A DNA stretch of 64,000 nucleotides from an uncultured Prevotella sp. (lineage in GTDB: Bacteria > Bacteroidota > Bacteroidia > Bacteroidales > Bacteroidaceae): positions 140,856 to 204,855 of the forward strand of contig CALUKU010000001.1 in NCBI GenBank assembly GCA_944321295.1. The letters are read 5' to 3'. Position 1 is the first letter of the stretch, and every line of letters starts with the position of its first letter. Shown piece by piece: positions 11,006 to 20,621 of this stretch. A program made the position numbers and the translations under genes. The notes under the pieces are model-generated. The model did no database searches, was not told where the DNA came from, and was given only the letters and a program-made list of their open reading frames with translations.

Positions 11006-11117
11006 ATGTAAATGAAAGACTAAGGATAAGAATAAGTAAAAACGGCTCAACCAAGTTGTGTCGTTTTACTTATTTGATTGCATCTGACGTTCCTAACGAC
11101 TTTAACTATTAGCAAAT

Positions 11118-12293
11118 ATGGCAAAGAGAGATTATTATGAGGTTCTCGGCGTGAGCAAAGACGCCTCAGAAGACGATATAAAAAAGGCTTACAGGAAAAT
11201 AGCCATCAAATACCACCCTGACCGTAATCCCGGCAATAAAGAGGCTGAAGAGAAATTCAAGGAAGCCGCCGAGGCGTATGATGTGCTGCACGATCCGCAG
11301 AAAAGGCAGCAATATGATCGTTTCGGATTTAACGGGCCGGGCGGTGAAAGTGGCTTTGGAGGCTTCAGCAGCGCAGGAGGCTTCAGTATGGACGATATAT
11401 TCTCTATGTTTGGCGACGTGTTCGGCGGACGTGGGGGATTCGGAGGCTTTGGCGGAAGCGGTTTCAGCAACGGCGGCCAAAGACGCCCCGCCCAACATCG
11501 TGGGTCTGACTTGCGCCTTAAGGTGAGATTGTCGCTTCAGGAAATATCTACAGGCGTCACAAAGAAATTCAAGGTTAAGAAGGATGTTGTCTGCAACCAT
11601 TGTCACGGCAGCGGCGCAGAAGGCAACAGCGCAAAGGAAACCTGTCCTACTTGCCACGGAAGCGGCGTAGTGACGCATACGACGCAGAGCATATTCGGTA
11701 TGATGCAAACGCAAAACGTATGTCCTACGTGCGGTGGTGAAGGTGTCGTAATTAAGAATAAATGTCGCGCATGCGGCGGCAGTGGCGTTGTAAGAGGCGA
11801 AGAGGTCGTAGAGATAAACATTCCTGCCGGAGTGTCGGAAGGTATGATCGTCAATGTTCCCGGAAAGGGTAACGCCGGAAAACATAACGGCATACCCGGC
11901 AACATTCAGGTATATATCGAAGAAGAGCCGAACGACACTTTCATACGCGACGACAATGACGTGATATACAACCTGTTGCTTGACTTCCCGACAGCGGCAT
12001 TGGGCGGAAGCGTCGAGATACCGACAATAGACGGCAGCAAGGTGCGCGTCAAGATAGAACCGGGTACGCAGCCAGGTAAGGCTTTACGCCTTAGAGGCAA
12101 AGGACTGCCGGCCGTACAAGGATACGGCAGGGGCACGGGAGACATGGTGGTAAACATAAGCGTTTACGTGCCCAAGACCCTTAGCAGCAGAGAGAAAGAC
12201 GCTTTGGAGGAAATGCGCCAGAGTGACAACTTTAAAGGTGACAGCGCTACAAAACGCACAATATTCCAGAAGTTTAAGAATTACTTCAACTAA
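11118..12293 (+). CDS. dnaJ: chaperone DnaJ
   Basis: Hsp40 cochaperone that brings unfolded proteins to DnaK and triggers its ATPase. All parts of a type I DnaJ are present in 391 residues: J domain at 1-70 with HPD in [10 protein letters not shown]; a Gly/Phe-rich stretch to about 125; four zinc repeats ([32 protein letters not shown]); and the C-terminal substrate-binding domains ([26 protein letters not shown]). It follows grpE after a gap holding a weak hairpin (11034-11070), which could tune dnaJ relative to grpE. Confidence 0.97.
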   Translation: MAKRDYYEVLGVSKDASEDDIKKAYRKIAIKYHPDRNPGNKEAEEKFKEAAEAYDVLHDPQKRQQYDRFGFNGPGGESGFGGFSSAGGFSMDDIFSMFGDVFGGRGGFGGFGGSGFSNGGQRRPAQHRGSDLRLKVRLSLQEISTGVTKKFKVKKDVVCNHCHGSGAEGNSAKETCPTCHGSGVVTHTTQSIFGMMQTQNVCPTCGGEGVVIKNKCRACGGSGVVRGEEVVEINIPAGVSEGMIVNVPGKGNAGKHNGIPGNIQVYIEEEPNDTFIRDDNDVIYNLLLDFPTAALGGSVEIPTIDGSKVRVKIEPGTQPGKALRLRGKGLPAVQGYGRGTGDMVVNISVYVPKTLSSREKDALEEMRQSDNFKGDSATKRTIFQKFKNYFN

Positions 12294-12316
12294 AAGGAAA
12301 GCTTAAGCCGCACAAT

Positions 12317-13603
12317 ATGACATACGAAGAAACTATTGAATATTTATACAACAGCGTCCCTATGTTTCAAAAAGTGGGCGCTGTTGCTTATAAAGAGGGG
12401 TTGTATAATACGATAAAATTAGACGAACACTTTTGCCATCCGCATAAAAACTTCAAGTCAATACATATTGCGGGCACCAACGGCAAAGGTTCTTGTTCGC
12501 ATACGCTTGCCTCAATCCTGCAAGCCGCGGGCTATAAGGTCGGTTTATACACGTCGCCGCATCTTAAAGACTTCCGCGAAAGGATAAAAGTAAACGGAGA
12601 ATGTGTCAGCGAAGAGTATGTCATAGATTTCGTTGAGAACGAACGGCATTTCTTTGAACCTTTGCATCCAAGCTTTTTCGAACTGACAACAGCTATGGCT
12701 TTTAAATACTTTGCCGAAAGTAATATTGATATTGCAGTTATTGAGGTAGGCTTGGGTGGAAGGCTTGACTGCACAAACATTATAACCCCTGTTCTTTCAA
12801 TAATTACGAATATAAGCTTTGACCATACTCAGTTCTTAGGCGATACGCTTGCTAAAATCGCAACAGAAAAGGCGGGCATTATAAAAAATAATATACCCGT
12901 CATAATAGGTGAAGCTGTGGATGAAACACGCCCCGTATTCCTTGAAAAAGCAGCCGAAAACGGCAGTGAAATAATCTTTGCCGAGGATGATAACGAAATC
13001 TTAAGCGCCGAGCTTAGGCCGCAAGGCGGAATCGCATACGAAACAAAAGATTACGGTAAGATAATAGGTGAGTTAGGCGGATTGTACCAAACAAAAAACG
13101 CATCAACAATATTGTGCGCTTTGAAAAAGCTGTCGGAAATCGGCTTAAGAATTGATAATGAAGCCATTACCGCAGGTTTTGCTAATGTTTGCGAAACAAC
13201 AGGTCTGCTCGGAAGATGGCAAAAGATAAAAGAAACTCCTACTGTCATATGCGACACTGGTCACAATGTCGGAGGATGGAAATATATCAGCAGGCAGCTG
13301 AGCATGCAAAAATGTGAGCAGATGAGAATCGTTTTCGGTATGGTTGACGACAAAGACGTCAGCACCGTGATGAGCCTTTTGCCTAAAAACGCAATATATT
13401 ATTTTACAAAACCGGATAATAAACGCGCTCTGGATGTAAACACTATTATGGAAATAGGAAAAAAGTATGGCCTTACGGCAAAATGTTTTCCTGATGTAAA
13501 GTGTGCATATCAACAAGCTTTGAGTGAATCATCGCCGGCAGATTTCATATTCGTCGGTGGTAGTAGTTATATTGTAGCCGACTTCCTTAGTTGTTGCGTT
13601 TAA
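12317..13603 (+). CDS. folC: bifunctional folylpolyglutamate / dihydrofolate synthase FolC
   Basis: Mur-ligase-family enzyme that adds glutamate to dihydropteroate or folates using ATP. The 428-residue protein has the P-loop HIAGTNGKGSCSHTLASIL at about residues 50-68, SPHLKDFRERIKVNG after it, the GLGGRLDCTNII segment, and DHTQFLGDTLAKIATEKAGI, where the family keeps its Mg- and Lys-binding residues. The C-terminal ligase domain contains CDTGHNVGGW. It starts 23 bases after dnaJ and is likely in the same transcript, an unrelated pairing. Confidence 0.94.
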   Translation: MTYEETIEYLYNSVPMFQKVGAVAYKEGLYNTIKLDEHFCHPHKNFKSIHIAGTNGKGSCSHTLASILQAAGYKVGLYTSPHLKDFRERIKVNGECVSEEYVIDFVENERHFFEPLHPSFFELTTAMAFKYFAESNIDIAVIEVGLGGRLDCTNIITPVLSIITNISFDHTQFLGDTLAKIATEKAGIIKNNIPVIIGEAVDETRPVFLEKAAENGSEIIFAEDDNEILSAELRPQGGIAYETKDYGKIIGELGGLYQTKNASTILCALKKLSEIGLRIDNEAITAGFANVCETTGLLGRWQKIKETPTVICDTGHNVGGWKYISRQLSMQKCEQMRIVFGMVDDKDVSTVMSLLPKNAIYYFTKPDNKRALDVNTIMEIGKKYGLTAKCFPDVKCAYQQALSESSPADFIFVGGSSYIVADFLSCCV

Positions 13604-13643
13604 TCGTTTTTAACATTAAAATGAAATTTTTGAATGTGTTAAA

Positions 13644-13675
13644 TTTGCGTTTCCCAACTTTTTTGACTTACTTTG
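13644..13675 (+). promoter_or_regulatory. promoter of galM
   Basis: TTTG at 13644-13647, a 20-base spacer and TTACTTTG at 13668-13675 (one mismatch to TAnnTTTG). The leader would be about 22 bases. Confidence 0.7.
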
Positions 13676-13704
13676 CAATAAGTAATCATTAAAAAGTTAA
13701 TATT

Positions 13705-14796
13705 ATGGACACAGCAAATGAAACACAATGTCTGTGTGGCCTGAAAAGGGAAGATTTTCAGGCCACGATAAACGGAAAACAAACAGACTTATACATACTG
13801 AAAAACAAGTGTGGTAACGAAGTTGCCATAACAAATTATGGTGGAGCGATTATTGCGATAATGGTTCCGGATAAAGATGGCAACTACGCAAACGTAATAC
13901 AGAGTCATGCCAACATTAACGATGCGGTAAATGGTCCGGCTTCACACCTTTCGACACTCATCGGCAGATACAGCAACAGAATTAATAAAGGTAAGTTCCA
14001 ACTGAACGGGAAGGAATACCAACTGCCTATCAATAGCGGAATTCATTCAATCCACGGAGGTAAGTCCGGATTTAACGCAAAAGTATGGGACGCATTGAGA
14101 ATGAATGACGAAACGTTGATACTAAATTACGTTTCATCATACGGCGAAGAAGGATTTACCGGTGAGCTGAAAGTTACCGTTGCTTATACATTTAATGACG
14201 ATAACGAGCTTATAATAGAATATATGGCTACGACTAATAAGAAAACCGTTATAAGCTTGACTAATCATGGATATTTCAGCCTTGCCGGAACAGCAAATCC
14301 CACACCGGGAATTGATGATATAATCTGTGAGATTAACGCTGACTATTACCTTCCTATTGATGAAACTAAAATACCTACCGGCGAAATCAGATTTGTAAAA
14401 GGCACTCCGTTTGACTTCAAAACACCAAAAGCGATAGGTAAAGACATTAATGCTGATAACGAGCAAATAAAGATTGCAGGAGGTTATGATCATTGTTATG
14501 TTTTGAATAAAAAGGAAGAGGGCGAACTCAGCTTCTCGGCACGTATTAAAGACCCTGTAAGCGGACGCACAATGGAAGTGTACACCACAGAACCCGGCAT
14601 GCAGCTATACACAGACAATAGTAAGAAGGCCGTTGTAGGGCCTAACGGAGCGACATATCCGCAACGAAGTGCAGTATGCCTTGAAGCGCAACATTTCCCT
14701 GACTCTCCCAATCATCCTTATTTCCCTTCGGTAATATTAACACCTGGAGAACAGTATAAACAAAAAACAATTTACAAGTTCGGCATTGAGAAATAA
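13705..14796 (+). CDS. galM: aldose 1-epimerase (galactose mutarotase)
   Basis: Interconverts alpha and beta anomers of galactose and glucose, feeding hexose catabolism. The 363-residue protein has the GalM fold signatures: IGRYSNRINKGKF, the catalytic-His region SLTNHGYFSLAG, DHCYVL, and AVCLEAQHFPDSPNHP with the catalytic Glu. Prevotella-type GalM proteins often carry a signal peptide; here the N terminus (MDTANETQCLCGLKREDF) has none, so a cytoplasmic location is likely. It has its own promoter and terminator. galK is not in the window. Confidence 0.93.
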   Translation: MDTANETQCLCGLKREDFQATINGKQTDLYILKNKCGNEVAITNYGGAIIAIMVPDKDGNYANVIQSHANINDAVNGPASHLSTLIGRYSNRINKGKFQLNGKEYQLPINSGIHSIHGGKSGFNAKVWDALRMNDETLILNYVSSYGEEGFTGELKVTVAYTFNDDNELIIEYMATTNKKTVISLTNHGYFSLAGTANPTPGIDDIICEINADYYLPIDETKIPTGEIRFVKGTPFDFKTPKAIGKDINADNEQIKIAGGYDHCYVLNKKEEGELSFSARIKDPVSGRTMEVYTTEPGMQLYTDNSKKAVVGPNGATYPQRSAVCLEAQHFPDSPNHPYFPSVILTPGEQYKQKTIYKFGIEK

Positions 14797-14808
14797 GCGG
14801 AAATAATT

Positions 14809-14852
14809 CATGGTTACGGGATTAGGTGTTTAGAACTTTTCCCGTAACCATG
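14809..14852 (+). terminator. terminator hairpin after galM
   Basis: CATGGTTACGGG (14809-14820) pairs perfectly with CCCGTAACCATG (14841-14852) across a 20-base loop. It begins 12 bases after the galM stop. The downstream run is only partly T-rich. Confidence 0.7.
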
Positions 14853-14956
14853 ATTAAAACTATTGACAACTTAAAACCCAACCTTATCATATTTGAAGAA
14901 TTTATACATCATTTATTCAATAAGCAAGGATGTTTTAAAAGTTTAAACAACTTTCC

Positions 14957-14987
14957 TTTTATTTTTCCAATAAATAAGCTATCTTTG
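14957..14987 (+). promoter_or_regulatory. promoter of tkt-rpiB
   Basis: TATCTTTG at 14980-14987 is a perfect -7 box. A T-rich -33 region (TTTT at 14957-14960) lies 19 bases upstream. The leader is about 50 bases and AT-rich. Confidence 0.7.
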
Positions 14988-15045
14988 CAAATATTAAGAA
15001 AACACTTTGAAAGTTTTACATTAACATATAATATCATTATTATTA

Positions 15046-17064
15046 ATGAACGACAAAAATCTAATGAACAAAGCAGCGGACAACATCCGAATTCTCGCTG
15101 CGTCAATGGTTGAAAAAGCTAAGTCAGGTCACCCGGGGGGAGCTATGGGTGGTGCTGATTTTATTAACGTACTATTCTCTGAATATTTGGTTTATGATCC
15201 TGAAAATCCGTCATGGGAAGGTAGGGACAGATTCTTCCTTGACCCTGGACACATGTCACCTATGCTATATAGTGCTCTTTGTCTTCAGGGAAAATTCACT
15301 CTTGACGAATTGGCTGAATTCCGTCAGTGGGGCTCTCCCACTCCGGGACATCCCGAACGCGACATTGCAAGGGGAATAGAAAATACATCCGGCCCGTTAG
15401 GACAAGGACACACTTTCGCTGCAGGAGCTGCGGTTGCTGAGAAATTTCTCGAAGCACGCCTTGGCAAGGAGGTGATGAAACATAAAATATATGCTTATAT
15501 TTCTGACGGAGGGATTGAAGAAGAAATCTCACAAGGCGCCGGACGTATTGCAGGTCTTCTCGGTTTGAACAATCTGATAATGTTCTACGACTCTAATGAC
15601 ATACAGTTGTCAACCGAATGTAAGGTCGTAATGAACGAAGACACTGAGGCCAAATATAAAGCATGGGGATGGAATGTCATAAAAATTAACGGTAATGACG
15701 TAGATGAAATACGTCAAGCCTTAGACAAGGCCATCAAAGAAGAACAGCGCCCCACCCTAATCATCGGCAAAACCATAATGGGTAAAGGCGCATTGAAAGA
15801 TGACGGCTCAAGCTATGAGAACAGCATAAAGACACATGGAGCCCCTCTTGGAGGTGATGCGTATGTAAATACTATTAAGAATCTTGGTGGCGACTTGGAC
15901 AATCCGTTCCAGATATTTTCAGAAGTTAAGGAATTGTATGCTAAGCGCAACGAGGAACTTAAAGGTATAGTAGCTAAGCGTCATGCCGAAGAAGAGGAAT
16001 GGGCTAAAGCTAATCCTGAAAAAGCGGAGCTGATGAAATCTTGGTTCAGCGGAAACGCGCCGAAGATTGACTGGAGTTCTTTAGTCCAGAAAGAAGGCTC
16101 GGCAACACGTGCCGCTTCTGCTGCCTGCCTTGGAGTTCTTGCAGAACAGATTCCCAATATGATATGTGCATCTGCCGACTTGTCAAATAGCGACAAGACC
16201 GACGGTTTCTTGAAAAAGACGAAGTCTTTGGAAAAAGATGACTTCTCTGGAGCATTCTTCCAGGCTGGCGTCAGCGAACTCACAATGGCCTGCATGTGTA
16301 TAGGCATGTACCTGCATGGTGGCGTTATTCCTGCATGCGGTACGTTCTTCGTGTTCTCTGATTACATGAAGCCAGCCGTACGTATGGCCGCATTGATGGA
16401 AGTTCCTATAAAATTCATTTGGACTCACGATGCATTCCGTGTCGGTGAAGACGGTCCGACACACGAGCCAGTAGAACAGGAAGCACAGATAAGATTGATG
16501 GAAAAGCTCAAGAACCATCACGGCAAAGACAGCGTTAGAGTGTTCAGACCTGCAGACGCCGACGAAACTACCGTATGCTGGAAGATGGCAATGGAGAATA
16601 CTGAAACGCCTACCGCACTTATTTTCTCACGTCAGAATATCGCTAAGCTTCCAGCTGGCAACGATTATGAGCAGGCCCGTAAAGGCGCATATATCGTAGC
16701 AGGCTCTGATGAAGATTATGACGTTATACTTCTTGCAGACGGTTCTGAGGTTTCAACCCTCGTATCCGGAGCAGAATTGTTACGTAAGGATGGTGTCAAG
16801 GTACGAATTGTAAGTGTACCGAGCGAAGGACTCTTCAGAAGCCAAAGCAAGGAATACCGAGAAAGCATACTGCCTAAAGGCGCTAAGATATTCGGCATGA
16901 CGGCAGGTCTGCCAGTAACACTTGAAGGGCTTGTAGGCGCTAACGGCAAAGTGTTCGGTATGCCGAGCTTCGGCTATTCTGCACCATATAAAGTTTTGGA
17001 TGAAAAACTCGGATACACAGCCGAGAACGTATACAACCAAGTTAAATCATTCATGGAGGAATAA
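15046..17064 (+). CDS. tkt: transketolase
   Basis: Thiamine-diphosphate enzyme of the pentose phosphate pathway that moves two-carbon units between sugar phosphates. At 672 residues it is full length. The N-terminal domain has MVEKAKSGHPGGAMGGAD and the ThDP/Mg motif beginning SDGGIEEEISQGAGR and ending NLIMFYDSND. The pyrimidine domain holds FKFIWTHDAFRVGEDGPTHE-type sequence (IKFIWTHDAFRVGEDGPTHE) with conserved His residues. The C-terminal domain completes the fold (FGYSAPYKVLDEKLG). The ATG at 15046 is the first in frame that gives the usual N terminus. It is followed after only two bases by rpiB, so the two are translationally linked. Confidence 0.97.
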   Translation: MNDKNLMNKAADNIRILAASMVEKAKSGHPGGAMGGADFINVLFSEYLVYDPENPSWEGRDRFFLDPGHMSPMLYSALCLQGKFTLDELAEFRQWGSPTPGHPERDIARGIENTSGPLGQGHTFAAGAAVAEKFLEARLGKEVMKHKIYAYISDGGIEEEISQGAGRIAGLLGLNNLIMFYDSNDIQLSTECKVVMNEDTEAKYKAWGWNVIKINGNDVDEIRQALDKAIKEEQRPTLIIGKTIMGKGALKDDGSSYENSIKTHGAPLGGDAYVNTIKNLGGDLDNPFQIFSEVKELYAKRNEELKGIVAKRHAEEEEWAKANPEKAELMKSWFSGNAPKIDWSSLVQKEGSATRAASAACLGVLAEQIPNMICASADLSNSDKTDGFLKKTKSLEKDDFSGAFFQAGVSELTMACMCIGMYLHGGVIPACGTFFVFSDYMKPAVRMAALMEVPIKFIWTHDAFRVGEDGPTHEPVEQEAQIRLMEKLKNHHGKDSVRVFRPADADETTVCWKMAMENTETPTALIFSRQNIAKLPAGNDYEQARKGAYIVAGSDEDYDVILLADGSEVSTLVSGAELLRKDGVKVRIVSVPSEGLFRSQSKEYRESILPKGAKIFGMTAGLPVTLEGLVGANGKVFGMPSFGYSAPYKVLDEKLGYTAENVYNQVKSFMEE

Positions 17065-17066
17065 TC

Positions 17067-17507
17067 ATGGAAATAAAGACTGTTGGAATTGCCTGCGACC
17101 ACGCAGGGTTTCCGTTAAAGAAATTTGTAATCGAGTATCTTGAACAGCACGGCTATCCGTATAAGGACTACGGAACTTATAGCGACATCAGCTGTGACTA
17201 TCCTGATTTTGCCCACGCATTGGCAGAAGGTATCGAAAGCGGAGAAGTTTATCCAGGTATCGCAATCTGCGGAAGCGGTGAAGGTATGGCAATTACACTT
17301 AACAAGCACCAAGGTGTGCGTGCGGGTTTGGCATGGTCTGCCGAAATCGGCGAGCTCATCAGACAGCACAATGATGCAAACGTAATAGCCTTGCCGGGAC
17401 GTTTCATTGACAACAAAACCGCTGAAAAGATTCTTGACGTATTCTTCAAGACTTCATTTGAAGGTGGTCGCCACCAGCGCCGTGTTGAGAAAATACCCGT
17501 AAAATAA
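17067..17507 (+). CDS. rpiB: ribose-5-phosphate isomerase B
   Basis: Interconverts ribulose 5-phosphate and ribose 5-phosphate, supplying transketolase substrates. The 146-residue protein has the LacA/RpiB signatures ACDHAGFPLKK near the N terminus, AICGSGEGMAITLNKHQGVR with the catalytic Cys, and RQHNDANVIALPGRFID. It begins two bases after the tkt stop, so the pair is one operon serving the same pathway. Confidence 0.96.
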   Translation: MEIKTVGIACDHAGFPLKKFVIEYLEQHGYPYKDYGTYSDISCDYPDFAHALAEGIESGEVYPGIAICGSGEGMAITLNKHQGVRAGLAWSAEIGELIRQHNDANVIALPGRFIDNKTAEKILDVFFKTSFEGGRHQRRVEKIPVK

Positions 17508-17524
17508 GGATTAACGCCATTAAT

Positions 17525-17565
17525 AAAAAAGCCGCATATAAGAGAATATGCGGCTTTTTATTTTT
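17525..17565. terminator. bidirectional terminator between rpiB and pyk
   Basis: GCCGCATAT (17531-17539) pairs with ATATGCGGC (17546-17554). It is flanked by AAAAAA on the left and TTTTTATTTTT on the right, so it can work for both convergent genes. Confidence 0.92.
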
Positions 17566-17575
17566 CCATCAATCA

Positions 17576-19021
17576 TTATCTGATGGTGTTCGGTAAATGG
17601 AATTCGTTAAATCTGTTGAACACCTCACTTACTTTATTTACTTCCAAGAAAGTCGTCGCTCCGTTCTTTCCGAAACTGCCACTTAAGTAAGCAACTTTAT
17701 CTTCCATACTTAAATAACCTTTCTGCCTCAACATGCGCAACGCTGCCAAGAATTGCTCCTGGGGGCCAATCTGCTCGTGTTGAGCAACAGCTATCACACC
17801 ATAACTCAAGGCCAACCAACGCTGAGTCTTTTCCTTATAACATATTGCAAGCACAGGATTAGGGCCACGGAAGGCGGCGAGATTGCGGGCGGTAAGACCA
17901 GTCTTACTATCGGTGATAATGCCTTTAACCCCAAGTATCTCAGTAGCCTCGATGGCATTACGGGCAAGAAACTCCCTAACGTCACAATCCTTGCTTAATT
18001 TAAAGTCGAAATCATGGTCGTACATCTTGTCCTGTTCAGCCTGTTCGGCTATTGAGGCCATGGTCTTTACGGCTTCAACCGGATATTTTCCCGTAGCCGT
18101 TTCGCCGCTAAGCATTAAGGCGTCTGTACGATAATATATTGCGTTGGCGATATCCGTTACCTCTGCACGTGTGGGGCGCGGGTTGTTAATCATCGTATGT
18201 AACATCTGAGTAGCCACGATGACAGGCTTCTTGGCCAAACGACACTTACGGATAATCATTCGCTGTATGCCAGGTATCTTCTCTATCGGAACCTCGATAC
18301 CCAAGTCGCCTCGGGCTATCATTATACCATACGACGCGTCTATAATCTCGTCGATGTTGTCAACACCTTCCTGATTTTCAATTTTCGAAATAATCTTGAT
18401 GTCGCTTCCATGCTCGTCAAGTATCTTCTGCACAGCCAATACGTCCTCCTTACTACGCACGAATGAGTGAGCAATGAAGTCAATATCCTCATCTATCGCC
18501 AGTAAGATATTCATTTTGTCTTTATCCGTAAGTGCCGGTAGATCAATGTGTACACCGGGAACGTTAACGCTTTTATGCGAGCCGAGAACACCATCGTTCT
18601 GAACCTGTGCGACAACGGCCGGACCGTTTATGCCGATTACCTTCATGTCAATGGCTCCGTCGTCGAACAGGATGTCGTCGCCTACATGAACGTCATTGGC
18701 AAAATTCTCGTATGACAGGTTTAATATGTCATGCTCGGACTTCATCTCCGGGCGTCCGAATATTTTCACGACGTCGCCCGTCTTATACTCTATCGGCGCG
18801 TCGTTTCCCGTAGTCCTTACTTCAGGACCTTTTGTATCGATAAGAATACCGATGTGCTTACTTACGGCACGTGTGTTTTTTATTATCCTGCGTATACCTT
18901 CAGGCGTGGCATGAGCCGTGTTCATTCTGACGACATTCATTCCTGCGTCGAACAACTGTCGGATAAAGCTTTCGTCACACCTTTGGTCGCTTATCGAAGC
19001 TACAATCTTTGTTTGTTTCAT
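17576..19021 (-). CDS. pyk: pyruvate kinase
   Basis: Last step of glycolysis: phosphoenolpyruvate plus ADP to pyruvate plus ATP. The product is about 481 residues from the ATG at 19021 (MKQTKIVASISDQRCD); an upstream in-frame start would add 13 residues with no family match. Motifs include NVVRMNTAHATPEG (substrate/Mg region), IISKIENQEGVDNIDEI with the active-site Lys and Glu, GIMIARGDLGIEVP, and VATQMLHTMINNPRPTRAEV. The C-terminal domain is complete but has the short Bacteroidota form (FNRFNEFHLPNTIR at the end). Confidence 0.95.
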   Translation of the reverse strand: MKQTKIVASISDQRCDESFIRQLFDAGMNVVRMNTAHATPEGIRRIIKNTRAVSKHIGILIDTKGPEVRTTGNDAPIEYKTGDVVKIFGRPEMKSEHDILNLSYENFANDVHVGDDILFDDGAIDMKVIGINGPAVVAQVQNDGVLGSHKSVNVPGVHIDLPALTDKDKMNILLAIDEDIDFIAHSFVRSKEDVLAVQKILDEHGSDIKIISKIENQEGVDNIDEIIDASYGIMIARGDLGIEVPIEKIPGIQRMIIRKCRLAKKPVIVATQMLHTMINNPRPTRAEVTDIANAIYYRTDALMLSGETATGKYPVEAVKTMASIAEQAEQDKMYDHDFDFKLSKDCDVREFLARNAIEATEILGVKGIITDSKTGLTARNLAAFRGPNPVLAICYKEKTQRWLALSYGVIAVAQHEQIGPQEQFLAALRMLRQKGYLSMEDKVAYLSGSFGKNGATTFLEVNKVSEVFNRFNEFHLPNTIR

Positions 19022-19107
19022 CTTATTTTGTTTTAGTTGTACGCCATAGTGTCCGGCCATATACTACATTTCAGTCATCACATGGCCGCAAACTATTTTA
19101 ATTGTTG

Positions 19108-19139
19108 CAAATTTACGAAACAAATTCAACAAATGCAAA
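19108..19139 (-). promoter_or_regulatory. promoter of pyk
   Basis: On the minus strand TTTG (19136-19139), a 20-base spacer and TAAATTTG (19108-19115) make a full Bacteroidota promoter. The leader would be about 80 bases. Confidence 0.75.
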
Positions 19140-19158
19140 CTATATCGTCTAAAACATG

Positions 19159-20235
19159 TCAATCCTTAAAATCCAGCATGCCTTCAACCCATTCTCTACG
19201 GCGGAGTTCGTCTTGGGGATTAGACACTGAAAGTCCCATAAGTCTGATGGGTTTCGTTTCCGTGTCGACCTGCCCTATCAGCTTCTTCGCAACAGGAAGT
19301 ATATCATCCTTACGCTGAAAGGCTTTTGATTGGGTGTAACTGCGTGTTACTTGCACAAAATCGTTATATTTCACTTTCAGCGTAAGCGTACATCCGCTGA
19401 AACCGCTTTTGTCCAAGCGTCTTACCAATTCCGTTACGATGTGATAAAGTTCAATCAGTATTGCCGACTTTTTATGAATGTCGTCAAGGAATGTCTGCTC
19501 GCAACCGACTGACTTGCGCAGCCTTATTGTTTCTACGGGCCTGTCGTCAATTCCCCGGGCAAAGTCGTAATACACCTGCCCTATCTTTCCGAACACCTCG
19601 ATTAGATGTCCCAATGAGCACTGCCTTAATTGCGCTCCGTTGAATATTCCCATCTTGTGCATTATCTGCGCCGTCTTCTCGCCGACACCCCAGAACTTAC
19701 CGATGGGCAGGGTAGATATGAAATCTTCAGCCTGCTCATATGTAACGACGAACAGTCCGTCAGGCTTGTTGTAATCAGACGCTATCTTAGCTAAAAACTT
19801 GTTGTACGACACTCCAGCCGACGCCGTAAGATGCAGTTCCTCACGTATGCTGCGCCTTATTTCCTGAGCTATGTATTCAGCCGTGACGTCACCAATCTTA
19901 CTTTCTGTAACATCCAGAAACGCCTCGTCAATAGACAGAGGCTCAATGACGTCGGTATATCTCCTGAATATTTCATGAACTTGGATTGACACTTCCTTAT
20001 AATGGGCATGGTCTGAGCCGATGACAACCAACTCCGGACAAAGCCTTTTCGCCTTAGCCATCGCCATGGCAGAATGTACACCATACCGCCGCGCCTCGTA
20101 ACTTGCAGTAGCCACAACGCCTCGCGGACCGTCAAATCCCACTGCTACGGGTTTGCCACGCAGGTCAGGATTGTCCCTTTGCTCAACAGCGGCAAAGAAA
20201 GCATCCATGTCAATATGTATTATTTTACGCAGCAT
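19159..20235 (-). CDS. dinB: DNA polymerase IV (Y family)
   Basis: Error-prone translesion polymerase of 358 residues. The palm carries the metal-binding motifs HIDMDAFFAAVEQRDNP and SIDEAFLDVTES. The steric-gate region and VATASYEARRYGVHSAMAM match DinB. A helix-hairpin-helix thumb (LPIGKFWGVGEKTAQIMHKM) and a little-finger domain (LKVKYNDFVQVTRS) follow. The C terminus ends in WVEGMLDFKD, without an obvious QLxLF clamp-binding pentapeptide, so clamp contact may use a variant motif. It stands alone; a -7-like TATTTTTG lies on the minus strand at 20246-20253. No SOS box could be recognised. Confidence 0.94.
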   Translation of the reverse strand: MLRKIIHIDMDAFFAAVEQRDNPDLRGKPVAVGFDGPRGVVATASYEARRYGVHSAMAMAKAKRLCPELVVIGSDHAHYKEVSIQVHEIFRRYTDVIEPLSIDEAFLDVTESKIGDVTAEYIAQEIRRSIREELHLTASAGVSYNKFLAKIASDYNKPDGLFVVTYEQAEDFISTLPIGKFWGVGEKTAQIMHKMGIFNGAQLRQCSLGHLIEVFGKIGQVYYDFARGIDDRPVETIRLRKSVGCEQTFLDDIHKKSAILIELYHIVTELVRRLDKSGFSGCTLTLKVKYNDFVQVTRSYTQSKAFQRKDDILPVAKKLIGQVDTETKPIRLMGLSVSNPQDELRRREWVEGMLDFKD

Positions 20236-20329
20236 AAACTACATGCAAAAATAACAAATCTTATTGTAAGAGCATGGCTATGAACTGATAAAATAAAAAT
20301 TCCCGACACGTAAAAATCAGTAACTTTGT

Positions 20330-20412
20330 AAAAAGGCTATGTTTTACATGACAAAAAGCGGCCTTTTAGCATGTGAAAAGCGGCCTTTTACAAGCTAAAA
20401 AGCGACATATTA
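20330..20412. repeat. dispersed AAAAGCGG-type repeat cluster, copy 2
   Basis: The cleanest copy in the window. Consecutive units AAAAAGGCTATGTTTTACA, AAAAAGCGGCCTTTTAGCA, AAAAGCGGCCTTTTACAAGC and AAAAAGCGACATATTAAAAT repeat about every 22 bases. Each core is close to palindromic. Apart from this cluster, the next hairpin and the dinB promoter, I see no gene in 20236-20621. Confidence 0.7.
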
Positions 20413-20420
20413 AAATCTAA

Positions 20421-20469
20421 ATGAAGAATGAAAAGCCTGACAATAGCCATTGTGCTTTTCATTCTTCAT
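20421..20469 (-). terminator. long hairpin downstream of the broken barrel gene
   Basis: ATGAAGAATGAAAAGC (20421-20436) pairs perfectly with GCTTTTCATTCTTCAT (20454-20469), and the loop holds a further ACAAT/ATTGT pair. It lies 150 bases past the barrel gene stop and before dinB, so it probably separates them. Confidence 0.65.
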
Positions 20470-20621
20470 AACCGTTTATTATTCTTTACTTTAATATATT
20501 ATGAGTAAAAGCCTGTATTGTAAATAGTTATGTAATCAGTAGAAATCTTTAATATACGTGTTTCATTCCTCCATACGGATAGGCGACAAACTTTATCTGT
20601 CAGTTATCCGGCATATCGAAA

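Noticed and set aside
20330-20412. Repeat cluster as a CRISPR array
   Set aside because: Units are not identical, the period is about 22 bases with only a few bases between them, there are no unique spacers of even length, and no cas genes are present.
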